Part shown: positions 32,571 through 41,057 of the stretch, piece by piece
Layout of the letters: each line of letters begins with the position of its first letter
How positions within the stretch are numbered: position 1 is the first letter of the stretch
Virus record (IMG/VR): IMGVR_UViG_3300017737_001433
Location: 1 to 53,138 of that record
DNA: 53,138 nt
DNA from: a virus
Reading direction: 5' to 3' (one strand)
Made by a program: the position numbers and the translations under genes
The notes under the pieces: model-generated
The model's database searches: none
Seen by the model: the letters and a program-made list of their open reading frames with translations, nothing else
What the model was told of the DNA's origin: nothing

Positions 32571-33706
32571 GTTAAGATTTCAACTATTCTATTTGCGATT
32601 CTATTAAAGTCCTGTTTGTCATTACCACGAGTAGTCTCGGCAGCAGTACCCAATCGGATACCACTAGTCTCAACAAAAGAACGCTTGTCATTTGGTACAC
32701 CGTTTTTGTTTACGGTGATCCCATTGACCTCCAGTAGATCCGCTGCTTGCCGACCACTTAGGTGGTGGTCACTCAGATCTAGTAGTATTATATGCGAATC
32801 GGTGCCATCTGTCAAGCACTTATAGCCATTTTCTTTGAACACAAATGCCATCTCTTTGGCATTGTCAATGATCGCGGAAGCATACCGTTCAAAGTTGTCG
32901 GTATTTGCTTCAATGAAACACTGCGCCTTGGCAGCAACCTGATTCATCAGAGGGCCACCCTGAGAGCCAGGAAACACCGCACTGTTGATTCGTTTCGTAT
33001 AGTCAGGGTTGTTCCATAGGATGATACCACCACGAGGCCCTCGGAGAGTCTTATGGGTGGTGGATGTGACAACATCTGCCCACGGTACCGGATTCGGATA
33101 CGCACCACCCGCAATCAATCCACTGTAGTGCGCCATATCGACCAGTAGGTATGCACCCACTTCATCGGCGATATCACGGAATGTTGTCCAGTCGATACGA
33201 CGAGGATACGCACTAGCACCCGCAACAATCATCTGAGGTTTGACCTCTATTGCCTGTTGAAGTATCGCTGAGTAGTCTAGAAAACCATCCTCATCAACTC
33301 CATAAGAGAATGAGTTATAGACCTTGCCAGAGAGATTCACCTTCGCACCATGCGATAGATGTCCTCCACTGGCAAGATCCATACCCAAAATCGTATCGCC
33401 TGGCTTCAGGAATGCGAGGTAGACCGCAGTATTAGCATTAGCACCGCAATGGGGTTGGACATTGGCAAACTTACAACCGTAGAGTAGTTTGACCTGTTCA
33501 ATGGCAAGATCTTCGATCTCATCCATATGATCACACCCATTGTAGTATCGTTTACCGGAATACCCTTCGGCATACTTGTTGGTAAAGACACTACCGGACA
33601 ATCCCATCACAGCGTCCGATGCGAAGTTCTCACTCGCAATCAGTTCAATAGTATTGTCCTGTCTCTCAACCTCGCGGTCAAGAATGTTTGCGATCCTATT
33701 ATCCAT
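32567..33706 (-). CDS. glyA: Serine hydroxymethyltransferase
   Basis: 379 residues from ATG 33706 (MDNRIANILDREVE), with an AAAAGG ribosome site and TAATG coupling. NTIELIASENFASD, the PLP-lysine motif TTHKTLRGPRGG and SAVFPGSQGGPLMN are all intact. SHMT turns serine and tetrahydrofolate into glycine and methylene-THF. ThyX, at 45.9 kb, uses that product for dTMP. It is slightly shorter than bacterial SHMT at the C-terminus. Phage-encoded SHMT is uncommon. Confidence 0.95.
   Translation of the reverse strand: MDNRIANILDREVERQDNTIELIASENFASDAVMGLSGSVFTNKYAEGYSGKRYYNGCDHMDEIEDLAIEQVKLLYGCKFANVQPHCGANANTAVYLAFLKPGDTILGMDLASGGHLSHGAKVNLSGKVYNSFSYGVDEDGFLDYSAILQQAIEVKPQMIVAGASAYPRRIDWTTFRDIADEVGAYLLVDMAHYSGLIAGGAYPNPVPWADVVTSTTHKTLRGPRGGIILWNNPDYTKRINSAVFPGSQGGPLMNQVAAKAQCFIEANTDNFERYASAIIDNAKEMAFVFKENGYKCLTDGTDSHIILLDLSDHHLSGRQAADLLEVNGITVNKNGVPNDKRSFVETSGIRLGTAAETTRGNDKQDFNRIANRIVEILT
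32787..32815 (-). promoter_or_regulatory. Perfect sigma70-type promoter inside glyA
   Basis: -35 TTGACA (32810-32815), spacer 17, -10 TATAAT (32787-32792), embedded in glyA codons. It can drive the exonuclease gene alone. Confidence 0.75.
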
Positions 33707-34137
33707 TAAATAACCTTTTCCCAAATTTCCGTTGCTAGTTTATCCTGAAGGCGATACGCCTCCTTCTCCCATGGCTGATCCATGTATTCAACATCGGTGC
33801 AGTTACGACCTTTCCACAACTGCTTACCTTCCTTCTCAACCAGTTCACGCTTCACATACTGCTTCACGTGAACCATTTCGTGACACATCGCAGTGATGAA
33901 CTCACGCAGACCGTGTTTGGTCATGATCTCTTTATCGACACCAATCTCATAACAACGGTCATCGCAATCCATCGCGTATGCCATCATATCTTCGTTCTCT
34001 TCGAGACCCTTCTGGAACTCAACAGAGACGAAGATGTTTCGGTGACGAGGCATCAAGGCCTTCGCCATGTAGTAGCAGACTTTCTCTGCCAACTCACGTT
34101 CCAACTTCCGACCACCACGGGTAACAACAAGAACCAT
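33706..34137 (-). CDS. SprT-like zinc metalloprotease
   Basis: A 143-residue protein with H-E-x-x-H in AMCHEMVHVKQY (near residue 84) and a downstream WEKEAYRLQDKL helix with a possible third ligand. Small SprT-type proteases in marine phages have this size. It could cut DNA-bound or host proteins early in infection. It has its own consensus promoter. Confidence 0.75.
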   Translation of the reverse strand: MVLVVTRGGRKLERELAEKVCYYMAKALMPRHRNIFVSVEFQKGLEENEDMMAYAMDCDDRCYEIGVDKEIMTKHGLREFITAMCHEMVHVKQYVKRELVEKEGKQLWKGRNCTDVEYMDQPWEKEAYRLQDKLATEIWEKVI

Positions 34138-34168
34138 AGAAACCTCTCATCACTCAAAATACACATAT

Positions 34169-34197
34169 ATTATAGGCGACTCAGCAACAAATGTCAA
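34169..34197 (-). promoter_or_regulatory. Sigma70-type promoter of the SprT-glyA operon
   Basis: -35 TTGACA (34192-34197), spacer 17, -10 TATAAT (34169-34174), about 32 nt before the protease ATG. The gap 34138-34238 holds nothing else apart from an AT-rich stretch. Confidence 0.85.
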
Positions 34198-34238
34198 GAA
34201 CTTTTTTCAATAACAAGTCATTGATTTATAAGGACTTT

Positions 34239-34862
34239 TCAAAAAAGTTTCCAATCCAGCATGATATGTATCCGCTCAACCTCAGTCGGATTGTCCACCG
34301 AATGCAGTTTTGAGTGATCCACAAGGTATGCCTTACCGACCTCCATATTCACTTCATCACCATTGTTCCTAAACATGATGTCAGGGTGGGTGATGATAGG
34401 AATATGTATGCGTTTATTACTGCCAACCCTTTCATCGGCATGTTCCCCAATCTGCGAGTGAGGGTTCATCAGGTTGAACATAAACATGATACATTCACCC
34501 TTCCCAATCGTCTCAGTAAGTAGTTGATTGATACTGGTAAAGAAGGCCTCGTGGTAATACTTACCGTACAACTCACCTTGCAGTATCGCACTTTGCTTAT
34601 AGTCATCACTGTTCATATACTTGATCAGGTCAGCGATGTCCCACTCACTCGCAGATTCTTCAATCGTTTTACCCTGTTGATTCTCCGGTACGGGATACAA
34701 TAGGGGTAGTCTATCCAAGTCTTGAAAGAATGGGATGTACCTTTTACTGAATTTAGAAAAGGCACCCATCCAATCGGCATCATCGATGTCCGAGAAGAGA
34801 TCAATGTAATGACTCACATCGATCTCACCCAGAACCTTGATCGTGTTAAGAGGCGAGGGCAT
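34239..34862 (-). CDS. Aspartyl/asparaginyl hydroxylase-like 2OG oxygenase
   Basis: 207 residues from ATG 34862 (MPSPLNTIKVLGE). QIGEHADERVGSNKRIHIPI, a following MEVGKAYLVDHSKLHSVDN and IHIMLDW match the Asp/Asn beta-hydroxylase fold with iron-binding His residues and a 2-oxoglutarate-binding Arg. The target may be a protein or sugar. It overlaps the DUF932 gene by 17 nt. Confidence 0.7.
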   Translation of the reverse strand: MPSPLNTIKVLGEIDVSHYIDLFSDIDDADWMGAFSKFSKRYIPFFQDLDRLPLLYPVPENQQGKTIEESASEWDIADLIKYMNSDDYKQSAILQGELYGKYYHEAFFTSINQLLTETIGKGECIMFMFNLMNPHSQIGEHADERVGSNKRIHIPIITHPDIMFRNNGDEVNMEVGKAYLVDHSKLHSVDNPTEVERIHIMLDWKLF

Positions 34863-35814
34863 ATTCCACTGCTTTCTCAACTGCCTTGACTTTGCGAGTC
34901 TGGTTCTGACCAAACCATGCAGAAGTCAAACGAGTATCAACCTCACGACCCATCTTGTGGTCAGTCAAGTAGGTCACACTGTTTAGTGCAGACCACCATG
35001 AACCAGCACCGAACTCAGCACCAGGCTGGGTCTCCAAGAAGGAGTGTGCAAGTTGACCGTTGCTGGTCAGATCTTTGAAATCTTCCACAGTGACAGGCTT
35101 CTTACCAACATAGGTTCGCGGGAACACTTCGTTGTAGTAGTTGATCAGAGACTTCATATCGTATCGCTTAGATGCGAGGAACTCAGCAGTCTCTTTGTAC
35201 TTCGCAAACTTTTCGGATGCGATGCCTAGTGCTACCTTCACCTTGTTAGGGTTGAACTGAGAGCGGTGGTTGATCTTGCAAGAGTTCGCAACCTTCTGTC
35301 CCAGAGATAGGGTCAGGGTGTTGTTGCAGACCACGCGAATCGGAGTAAATCGAACATCGACTGACTTACCGTACATGTGTGGGTTTGAGAACAACAGGTA
35401 GGAATCGACTTGGTCGCCACCAAGAATGTCAAACGACTCCTTGACTTTTGCAAGACCCCAGACCATCTGACCACCTTTGAGTGAACCAGCAGTGTGCATT
35501 TCCATGTCACCCGCAGCGCAGTACTCAGAGAAGAACTCAAACGCCTCTTCGTTCTGAACAGGTTCCCAGTTCTCACCGACGATGTCTAGAACCTTGTTGT
35601 CAGATGTACGCACGAGCGCCTTCTGAGACTCAAGTTCAACACCTGATGCGGTAGTCAGAACTTCTTTCTGTACCGTCCAATCCAGACCAGCCTGTTGCAT
35701 AATCTGTTGGGGTGATAGGTCTGCCGCGACCTTGGTACCCAGACCGTGCCACGGGACATCACCCGCATATGCCATCTGCGCTTGACCGTCTATCATTTCA
35801 ATTTCATGACTCAT
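34846..35814 (-). CDS. DUF932 (phage/plasmid-like) protein
   Basis: A 322-residue protein: DVPWHGLGTKVAADLSPQQI, IVGENWEPVQNEEAFEFF, then RVVCNNTLTLSLG. This is the widespread phage and plasmid DUF932 family, an early protein of unknown function. The AGGAGA ribosome site is strong. Full length for the family. Confidence 0.85.
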   Translation of the reverse strand: MSHEIEMIDGQAQMAYAGDVPWHGLGTKVAADLSPQQIMQQAGLDWTVQKEVLTTASGVELESQKALVRTSDNKVLDIVGENWEPVQNEEAFEFFSEYCAAGDMEMHTAGSLKGGQMVWGLAKVKESFDILGGDQVDSYLLFSNPHMYGKSVDVRFTPIRVVCNNTLTLSLGQKVANSCKINHRSQFNPNKVKVALGIASEKFAKYKETAEFLASKRYDMKSLINYYNEVFPRTYVGKKPVTVEDFKDLTSNGQLAHSFLETQPGAEFGAGSWWSALNSVTYLTDHKMGREVDTRLTSAWFGQNQTRKVKAVEKAVEYALAS

Positions 35815-35823
35815 TTTCTTCTC

Positions 35824-36048
35824 CTAGTGAAAAACTTTCTCGACACCGTTTACCACGATGTAATTCAAATCCATTGCACCTTTGATCTGGCGACCAGTGC
35901 GTTCCAAAACGGCATCGCACATGAGTTCCCAACTTTCGTTGACAGTCTCACTTTGATCCAAAACAAGTTGCATCTCTTTATAGTTGAGAGCGATCTCAAC
36001 CCGTAGTCCGGTGCTGAGATCAACACCCTTCAATCCATTAACTAACAT
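35824..36048 (-). CDS. Small early protein, 74 aa
   Basis: A 74-residue soluble protein (MLVNGLKGVDLSTGLRVEI...) with no recognised domain. A GGAGGG ribosome site precedes ATG 36048. It stands between DUF932 and the next small early gene, one nucleotide apart. Function unknown. Confidence 0.6.
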   Translation of the reverse strand: MLVNGLKGVDLSTGLRVEIALNYKEMQLVLDQSETVNESWELMCDAVLERTGRQIKGAMDLNYIVVNGVEKVFH

Positions 36049-36378
36049 CTAACCCTCCACTCGGTCATGAATTGCGACAGCACCGTAGAAGGCACTACCA
36101 AGTAACTTTTCGCACAGTTGCGAGAATCGTGAATCCGAAGTCGAACCGTAGTTGCCTCCGAACATAGTTCCCTTGCCTTCCGCGCACTCAGGGATCAACC
36201 GGAGAATCTTACGACCACCGATAGGTTCTGCCATCACGAGTTTAACCGCAGGGGAACCCTCACTAGGCTCAAAGGGGCCTTCACAGTTGGTGACACACAG
36301 TGTACGCGAGTAAGATGATACACCACCGTTGGTACCGTCACCGAGATCACTCCGAAAAATTCTAATTGTCATTCCCAT
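36049..36378 (-). CDS. Small early protein, about 109 aa
   Basis: A 109-residue protein, glycine- and serine-rich, with two cysteines in RTLCVTNCEG and a late ECAEGKGTMFGG. ATGs at 36378 and 36372 are both possible. It starts just after the conserved early leader (AAAGGAA). No family recognised. Confidence 0.6.
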   Translation of the reverse strand: MGMTIRIFRSDLGDGTNGGVSSYSRTLCVTNCEGPFEPSEGSPAVKLVMAEPIGGRKILRLIPECAEGKGTMFGGNYGSTSDSRFSQLCEKLLGSAFYGAVAIHDRVEG

Positions 36379-36386
36379 ATCTATAC

Positions 36387-36440
36387 TTCCTTTCTCATTA
36401 TCAATACAAGTATTTTACACTAGTCAGCAACAAATGTCAA
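36387..36440 (-). promoter_or_regulatory. Sigma70 promoter with conserved early leader (copy 2)
   Basis: -35 TTGACA (36435-36440), spacer 17, -10 TAAAAT (36412-36417), leader 36387-36417 as at 12885-12915 with a few substitutions. Confidence 0.82.
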
Positions 36441-36444
36441 CAGC

Positions 36445-36717
36445 CTAGTAGAAATATTTCTCATTTTTTTTCAAAGACCACTTCTCTTCGACGGGAGCGC
36501 CGTGTTCGTCTTCATCGACCACGATGTACGCCACGGTCTTCTTGACGTTAGCATAACGATAACCTTGCCCAGGCCCTCCAACCCATACGATGTGAGGATA
36601 CTCAGCGAACACCTCGTCGGCATTCAAAGAGTACTCGAAGTAGTTACCCACCTCTTTTTCAGTGAAACACCCAATCGGTCTTCGCAACTTCATTGCTTCA
36701 TAACTATAGTATGCCAT
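36445..36717 (-). CDS. Small early protein, 90 aa
   Basis: A 90-residue protein rich in Tyr, Lys and Glu (MAYYSYEAMKLRRPIG...VGNYFEYSLNADEV). No family recognised. It overlaps the next gene's stop by 1 nt. Function unknown. Confidence 0.55.
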   Translation of the reverse strand: MAYYSYEAMKLRRPIGCFTEKEVGNYFEYSLNADEVFAEYPHIVWVGGPGQGYRYANVKKTVAYIVVDEDEHGAPVEEKWSLKKNEKYFY

Positions 36718-36905
36718 TACTTTACTCTCACCATGTAGGCTGGTTTTGCAGGGTTTAAGATCAACTCAGGGTTGGTGACGGGCAGACGGCGTTCCATCTT
36801 GATCTTGAATATCTTGCCTTCAAGTTGACGGATACGCATCGGACAAACTTCAACAGCCAGTTTGGACTCTAAGTACTCAAGGAACTCTTTCTCGGTAAAT
36901 CTCAT
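36717..36905 (-). CDS. Small basic early protein, 62 aa
   Basis: A 62-residue protein with an N-terminal helix (MRFTEKEFLEYLESKLAVEV) and a basic C-terminal half (KIFKIKMERR). No family recognised. It has its own promoter at 36934. Confidence 0.6.
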   Translation of the reverse strand: MRFTEKEFLEYLESKLAVEVCPMRIRQLEGKIFKIKMERRLPVTNPELILNPAKPAYMVRVK

Positions 36906-36933
36906 AACTTAACTCTCTCAATTTCAAAACACT

Positions 36934-36962
36934 ATTATATGATGTTTTGACAATAAGTGCAA
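36934..36962 (-). promoter_or_regulatory. Sigma70-type promoter with palindromic -35
   Basis: -35 TTGCAC (36957-36962), spacer 17, -10 TATAAT (36934-36939). The -35 lies inside a 6-bp perfect inverted repeat, AAGTGC-AA-GCACTT (36955-36968), which may be an operator. Confidence 0.7.
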
Positions 36963-36991
36963 GCACTTTATTAGATCATTTTGTTATATGC

Positions 36992-37492
36992 TTATAACTT
37001 TTTCGTATTAGTTCCGAAAAATGTGAGGGAGATACGGTCTGCGCCACCGAAGTGTGGATTGTGTAGGGTCTGGGCATCAAAGGCAATGGCACGATTCTCT
37101 ACCCACTCAACATACTCATCCTTCACGGTAGTCCCTTGTCCCTCTGCACCAAGCATGTAGAGTACGCCAGACCTCTCGAAGTTACGATCAATGTGTTGTG
37201 GGATATTCGCACCACGGCCCTCTAGGGTAGGAAAGGTCTCAAAGGGGTGTCGGAAAAATGTCATCAACTGGACTTTGACACCTAGCACCTCATTGATTTG
37301 TGTCGAGATATCGTCAAACGCATATCTGAGGTTATCGCTACGGTAACAATCTATCCAGTCTGCTACCGCATAGTATGCACCACCTCGTCTCTCACCATAG
37401 TCGTAGGCACTATACATGCGACACTCATGATATGCCTGTACCAGTTCATCAAAGGCATCAAGTTCCAGAAAGTTATCAACTACCTGTATCAT
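36992..37492 (-). CDS. 2OG-Fe(II) oxygenase-like protein
   Basis: A 166-residue protein. IPQHIDRNFERSG gives H-x-D, a later AQTLHNPHFGGADRIS gives the distal His and Arg, and the C-terminus reads SLTFFGTNTKKL. Small phage oxygenases of this kind occur widely in marine myoviruses. It overlaps the cyclase gene by 17 nt, so it is co-expressed with the curli operon. Confidence 0.65.
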   Translation of the reverse strand: MIQVVDNFLELDAFDELVQAYHECRMYSAYDYGERRGGAYYAVADWIDCYRSDNLRYAFDDISTQINEVLGVKVQLMTFFRHPFETFPTLEGRGANIPQHIDRNFERSGVLYMLGAEGQGTTVKDEYVEWVENRAIAFDAQTLHNPHFGGADRISLTFFGTNTKKL

Positions 37493-39302
37493 GAGTATAT
37501 ATGTCTATCATCTCTTCCTTACCCTTGACCTTGATCTGGCCTATCGATTTGGACTTGATGTCTATGAGTTGATCTTTGGTAAAACTGGAATAGATGGTCT
37601 TATTGTCGATGTATTCTCCGCGAGCTGCTGTTGCTTCAAGGCGGGCGGCAAGGTTGACAGAGTCTCCGATAACACTGTAGTCAAAGCGAGATTCACTACC
37701 CATATTACCAACAATGCAATCACCTGTATTGACACCAGTACCGACATTGATGGGGGGTAGACCTTCGTCAAGAAATCGTTGTCTAAGTACATTAGTCTTC
37801 TCTTCTATCTCTATTGCAGATTTGACTGCCATCTCTGCGTGGTTGTTACAAGGTAGTGGTGCGTTCCAAAATGCCATGATACAATCGCCCATGTATTTAT
37901 CAATAGTTCCACCATTTTTCAAAATAATATTTGTCATTTCATTGAGATAGTTGTTGATCAATGTGACCAGTCCTTCAGGATCGTCATTGTTCTTATAGTG
38001 TTCAGAGATGGGTGTGAACCCCACGATGTCCATGAAGAGAAATGACATCTCCTTCTTCTCTCCACCTAGTTTCATCAGACTAGGATCTTCTGCAAGCATA
38101 TTCACCATATCAGGAGATAGGTATGTGCCAAACTGTCCCTTGATCATCTGCTTTGCTTTGAACTGAGTGTAGAACTGTACAAAGGAGCCGTGTGCGAATA
38201 CTATGATCATGGTCAGAATAGGGAATACCGGATCGACTAGATAAAAGAAAGTAGAGAATGTGTCTGTTGCAAAGTAGTAAGAACCTGCAATGAAGACAGC
38301 AAAACACATACCGGATACTGGTATAGTACTCGCCTTGAGCAGAGCTAAGAGTATAACACATAAAACCAAAGTTGTCAAGAGCTCATACAAAATAAATTCA
38401 TCGGGTCTCTTGATGACCACTCCATCGATCATAGTCTTGATTAGGTTTGCCTGAATGTCATGGGGGTACATAGATCCCATCGGTGTAGAGACCACATTAG
38501 ATCCTTCAAAGGTAGCACCTAATATTGCGATTGACCCGTCTGGTATCTGATCCATATCAACCAATGAGTATCTCTTGAACTTGTTCCAGTATGCGATATT
38601 GACATTACCAGTACTGTCCGTCACAACCGACTTGAAGGCTGGGATACGCACAAACTCAATACCATAGTCATCCGTGGATATCTGGTAGGATATGTCTCCT
38701 GCCGCGACCCTGAGTATGTCTAATGCAAAGGCAGGGTACAGTCGGTCATCAAAGTTTACCAGTAAAGGTTGTCTCCGAACAATACCGTCGATGTCTTGTG
38801 CCGAAGATATTGTCCCATAACCCCACGCAGCACTATGGATTTTCTCTTGTGCGAATAACATACCAGCGGAAGGAAAGAGGAAAGATTCTACCGCTTTGTC
38901 ACCAAAAGCGGCAACTCCTATCCGTGGTGGTCTGTAGTCAGTTTTCGTCCGATTAGATGGTGTGATCGCAACAACAGACTGTTTGAATGACAATATATCA
39001 GCAAAGTCATCGTCACCACCCCACCTGTCTTCCTCCGAAAACAAGATGTTGATACCGATCAGACTCTCACCCATCTTGTCGATTTCCTGACCAAGCGTCT
39101 CACGGGGTATGGGATACTGCCCCAGCTTGTCTAGGGCCTTTTCATCTATATCTACCAGTACAATTTGTTCTGATACGGACACCTCCTGTGACCGTTGCAT
39201 AGAGTCAAAGAAAGAGAGTCTTGCACTCTCCAGTAGAAAGGGGTCTAATAACCTTATTGTCATCATTACAATAAGAGTAACAAGTACATGCCATGTCTTC
39301 AT
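37476..39302 (-). CDS. CHASE2-class III adenylate/guanylate cyclase
   Basis: A 608-residue membrane protein. After a first membrane helix (LVTLIVMMTIRLLDPF), the periplasmic CHASE2 sensor runs to about residue 300 (QIVLVDIDEKALDKLGQYP, IPRETLGQEI, GPIAILGATFEGS-type segment). Three membrane helices follow at about 300-375. The C-terminal class III cyclase (about 405-590) keeps both metal aspartates (FMDIVGFT, Asp425; GDCIMAFWN, Asp473), the base-binding Lys469 and Asp541 (DYSVIGDSVN), and Asn550/Arg554 (NLAARLE). That residue set favours ATP, so cAMP is the likely product. It may signal in the host late in infection. Confidence 0.88.
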   Translation of the reverse strand: MKTWHVLVTLIVMMTIRLLDPFLLESARLSFFDSMQRSQEVSVSEQIVLVDIDEKALDKLGQYPIPRETLGQEIDKMGESLIGINILFSEEDRWGGDDDFADILSFKQSVVAITPSNRTKTDYRPPRIGVAAFGDKAVESFLFPSAGMLFAQEKIHSAAWGYGTISSAQDIDGIVRRQPLLVNFDDRLYPAFALDILRVAAGDISYQISTDDYGIEFVRIPAFKSVVTDSTGNVNIAYWNKFKRYSLVDMDQIPDGSIAILGATFEGSNVVSTPMGSMYPHDIQANLIKTMIDGVVIKRPDEFILYELLTTLVLCVILLALLKASTIPVSGMCFAVFIAGSYYFATDTFSTFFYLVDPVFPILTMIIVFAHGSFVQFYTQFKAKQMIKGQFGTYLSPDMVNMLAEDPSLMKLGGEKKEMSFLFMDIVGFTPISEHYKNNDDPEGLVTLINNYLNEMTNIILKNGGTIDKYMGDCIMAFWNAPLPCNNHAEMAVKSAIEIEEKTNVLRQRFLDEGLPPINVGTGVNTGDCIVGNMGSESRFDYSVIGDSVNLAARLEATAARGEYIDNKTIYSSFTKDQLIDIKSKSIGQIKVKGKEEMIDIYTHDTGS

Positions 39303-40411
39303 TGTATTATGTTTATCACTGTGTCTTGTCCATTTATCTTGACTGGGTCAAGTTGCTTACCGTCTTGTGACATATTTATAAGGGTGGATGCACCCTTGTC
39401 TACTCGGATCTCTGCGATGTCATTGACCGCTCGTCCCACCGTGACCTTGTCACCCTCTACTATGGTAGCAAACTGAGTAACAGTATCAAAGCCCTCCTCT
39501 GTGCCCTCTAGAGACAGTTCTCCGGTGCTTTGTCGTTCCTGTAGTAGTTCCTCATCAAGACTATTATAAGCATCAAGTAAATCTTCCAGTAGTTCAACAT
39601 CAAGGAAGTTGATATCCAACTCAGTGAACTCCAGATAGTCTCGTTCCAAATCTTCGTTTGCTAACAAGTCTTGATCAAGGAAGTCTATGTCAAGGGGGTT
39701 GATGTTTCGACTTGCGTTGGTCGATAGTAATAACTCTTCCTCAGTTTCTTTCTTCTTGGGTGGGTTGATGATCATGATGTTGTTCAACATGTCCAGAGTC
39801 AGATCTAGGATGGCAGGATTACTTGGTGGTTCCTCGGCAACATAAGTGTTGGTTGCTTGGAAGGGTTCGTTTAAGACAACCTCACCAGCCATAGTAGATA
39901 CAATGATCTCACCAGACGAAACTCCGTTGATATCTGGTAATAGGACTACGAGGGTCTGTCCTAGTTCATCTACGGTTACTGTGAAGTCTGTTCCCCGAAT
40001 ACCGATGGATGCGGTAGGGGTTCGTAGGCGTACATTCTCTTTATTGACCTTACCCAGTTCACCGGATATGAACCTTGCTGTACCCTGTGCAAAGGTCATG
40101 GCAAGGTCTGATTTACTGGGATCATCATCAAATACCACATTATCTATCACGATACGGGTATGTTCAGTCATTCTTAACTTAGAATCATCAACAAAACGCA
40201 CCTGAAGGCGACCTTCACCCGTGCGAAGGTCATCCTTAGACACTACATCCTGACCCGTGGTAGGACGAATAGAGGCCTCATCTCTGAGTATCTCTCTCCA
40301 TCCTACCGCACGATCTACGTTTCCTACATCACTCGCATGTAGTGTTGAGACCGGAATCAGACTGGCTGATACAAATAGTAGCATCAGTTGTGCTTGTTCC
40401 CGAACCATCAA
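39299..40411 (-). CDS. FecR-domain secreted protein
   Basis: A 370-residue protein with an N-terminal signal peptide (LLFVSASLIPVSTLHA). The FecR domain runs over residues 55-180, with RTGEGRLQVRFVDDSKLRM, FISGELGKV and TPTASIGIRGTDFTVTVD. The C-terminus is very acidic and leucine-rich (LDQDLLANEDLERDYLEF and similar). FecR domains sense signals on the periplasmic side. In bacteria FecR proteins are often encoded next to CHASE2-cyclase genes, as here. It overlaps the curlin-like gene by 83 nt. Confidence 0.85.
   Translation of the reverse strand: MMVREQAQLMLLFVSASLIPVSTLHASDVGNVDRAVGWREILRDEASIRPTTGQDVVSKDDLRTGEGRLQVRFVDDSKLRMTEHTRIVIDNVVFDDDPSKSDLAMTFAQGTARFISGELGKVNKENVRLRTPTASIGIRGTDFTVTVDELGQTLVVLLPDINGVSSGEIIVSTMAGEVVLNEPFQATNTYVAEEPPSNPAILDLTLDMLNNIMIINPPKKKETEEELLLSTNASRNINPLDIDFLDQDLLANEDLERDYLEFTELDINFLDVELLEDLLDAYNSLDEELLQERQSTGELSLEGTEEGFDTVTQFATIVEGDKVTVGRAVNDIAEIRVDKGASTLINMSQDGKQLDPVKINGQDTVINIIQ
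39373..39380 (-). promoter_or_regulatory. Late promoter TATAAATA inside the fecR-like gene
   Basis: Exact TATAAATA about 71 nt upstream of the cyclase ATG. It can drive the cyclase and the downstream oxygenase. Confidence 0.55.
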
Positions 40412-41057
40412 AATCTATCTCCAGTGTGTCCGTCTGTAAGGTAGATTCCTGATTTACCTGTATGTTGTTATAGTCGCCTGATCCACTGATGATGAAACTA
40501 TGACCATCATATCCACTAGCATCGTAAAGTAAGGTGTTATTGTCACCAATAACATCTAAGTCAAATGTGAGACTAGACGCATCAATATTTATGTCAGCGG
40601 TATTGAAATCCCCGTCTAAGACAAAGTCAAAGTCGAGATCTGTCGCAGTATCAAGTGAACCAACATCGATGTCTAAGTCGTTGTTACCTCCAGTGATATT
40701 TATCAGGTAGTTACCATCAGCCGCACCATACGTATTATCCTTATCAACATCAAACAGAATGTCGTTTGTCGATCCAGATACATCAATATCAATAGTCGAT
40801 GTACCAAAGACCGAACCAATCAGGGTATTGCTACTTCCGGTCTGATTGACGCTGAAGTTCATGTCCACGCCATCCAACACCATCTTGGTGGTGTCTGTCG
40901 TAGACCCACCGATAACATTACCTGATCCATCCTGTACAATATCGATGGATGAACCATCTCCTATCTGGTCAATATATATTTCATTGTCTGCGGATACTGA
41001 TGCAGCCACAGAACTGATTACGAACATCATGGCAAATTTAGTATGCCTAACGTTCAT
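40329..41057 (-). CDS. Curlin-like amyloid protein (CsgA/CsgB-like)
   Basis: A 242-residue secreted protein. The signal peptide ends in SVAASVSA near residue 23. The mature part is made of repeat units such as IDQIGDGSSIDIVQDGSG and a later NNIQVNQESTLQTD, the x-Q-x-G-x-x-N pattern of curlin repeats. In the middle, Asp-rich units (DIDVGSLD, DFDFVLDGDF) replace many Gln and Asn. Asn and Gly ladders remain. It is probably a secreted amyloid or amyloid-like substrate of the CsgG/CsgF channel. A GGAGAG ribosome site precedes ATG 41057. Confidence 0.78.
   Translation of the reverse strand: MNVRHTKFAMMFVISSVAASVSADNEIYIDQIGDGSSIDIVQDGSGNVIGGSTTDTTKMVLDGVDMNFSVNQTGSSNTLIGSVFGTSTIDIDVSGSTNDILFDVDKDNTYGAADGNYLINITGGNNDLDIDVGSLDTATDLDFDFVLDGDFNTADINIDASSLTFDLDVIGDNNTLLYDASGYDGHSFIISGSGDYNNIQVNQESTLQTDTLEIDFDGSGTSTTDATICISQSDSGLNTTCE

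Noticed and set aside
34221-34230. TATAAATC near 34.2 kb as a late promoter
   Set aside because: It lacks the final A of the consensus and no start codon lies at the right distance; the perfect sigma70 promoter beside it explains the gap.
36983-37003. Hairpin plus five T as a Rho-independent terminator
   Set aside because: The T run is on the plus strand while all nearby genes are on the minus strand. The stem is AT-rich and weak.
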